A stretch of DNA of 64,000 nucleotides. It comes from Thalassospira profundimaris. GTDB lineage: Bacteria; Pseudomonadota; Alphaproteobacteria; Rhodospirillales; Thalassospiraceae. The stretch is from NCBI RefSeq assembly GCF_003326755.1, contig NZ_JPWH01000019.1:1-64000 (forward strand), in the 5' to 3' direction. This document shows, one piece after another, positions 63,883-64,000 of the stretch (the stretch's first letter is position 1; the number at the start of each line of letters is the position of its first letter). A model generated the notes under the pieces. It did no database searches. It was not told the origin of the DNA and was given only the letters and a program-made list of their open reading frames with translations. Both the position numbers and the translations under genes were made by a program.

Positions 63883-64000
63883 TCAAATAGTGCGATCTTC
63901 AGCATTAAATGATGTAGTAAAACCGCCGTCTGACAGTTCGTGTGTGACTTCCCCTGTTATCCATTTGACCACTGTAATCTCTTGTCGCCAGCCCTGAAGT
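63883..64000 (-). CDS. Phage late control protein gpD-like, C-terminal fragment
   Basis: The minus strand enters the window in an open frame whose last 38 residues read ...GWRQEITVVKWITGEVTHELSDGG then FTTSFNAEDRTI, ending at TGA 63885-63883. The W-x-x-x-x-V-x-H-x-x-x-x-x-GF-T-T-S pattern is the C-terminus of P2 gpD-type tail/baseplate hub proteins. It suggests that P2-like structural genes lie to the right. Confidence 0.72.
   Translation of the reverse strand, partial: LQGWRQEITVVKWITGEVTHELSDGGFTTSFNAEDRTI

Noticed and set aside
53094..64000. Right-hand attachment site of the prophage
   Set aside because: No second copy of the tRNA 3' end was seen before 64000; the element must continue past the window.

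Overview
The window reads as the chromosome of a marine-type alphaproteobacterium, most likely a Rhodospirillales member close to Thalassospira. This is an inference from protein style and gene order (phasin, proC/YbjN/UbiK, lgt-MidA-PgeF, prs-rplY-pth-ychF, AhpD-linked peroxiredoxin, YqeY-dnaG-rpoD). No rRNA genes, transposons or CRISPR arrays were seen.

Layout. 1-33.5 kb is mostly ordinary core chromosome: csaA (cut by the window edge), a phasin with palindromic upstream sites, a TetR regulator, proC, ybjN-like, ubiK, hldD, lgt, midA-like, pgeF, a lipoprotein, prs, rplY, pth, ychF, a GATase, an IalB-like protein, an alcohol dehydrogenase, a rhomboid protease, the divergent oxyR / peroxiredoxin / ahpD defence locus, an aminotransferase, uvrB, a cupin and msrP. 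At 26.5-33.5 kb a LysR regulator precedes a one-direction catabolic cluster: DUF1445 hydro-lyase, TRAP transporter DctPQM, DUF2848 protein and amidase.

34.3-36.5 kb, between dps and an adenylate cyclase, has no protein genes. It holds seven tandem plus-strand units that look like sibling small RNAs. Each has a long-range closing stem, apical loops rich in CCCTCCC or CCCC, a conserved GGTCTCCCCAAGACC hairpin and a rho-independent terminator. Stem sequences change between copies while pairing is kept. A second family of two small RNAs lies on the minus strand at 38.1-38.65 kb; one has a match to the alphaproteobacterial general-stress (EcfG) promoter. Together they form a candidate undescribed regulatory RNA system with C-rich, anti-Shine-Dalgarno-like loops.

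39-53 kb returns to core genes: LysR, trxB, Lrp/AsnC, GNAT, greA, carB, carA, yqeY, dnaG, rpoD (with a long acidic insert) and a CAU-anticodon tRNA.

53.1-64 kb is a prophage or related island inserted next to that tRNA: tyrosine integrase, two adjacent adenine methyltransferases, a zinc-finger/TOPRIM/helicase primase, small early genes, two plus-strand cargo genes, an Ogr/Delta-type late activator, a divergent repressor/regulator switch with operators, and the C-terminus of a P2 gpD-like protein at the right edge. It looks P2-like in late control but replicates with a P4-style or unrelated primase-helicase. The distal attachment site is outside the window.
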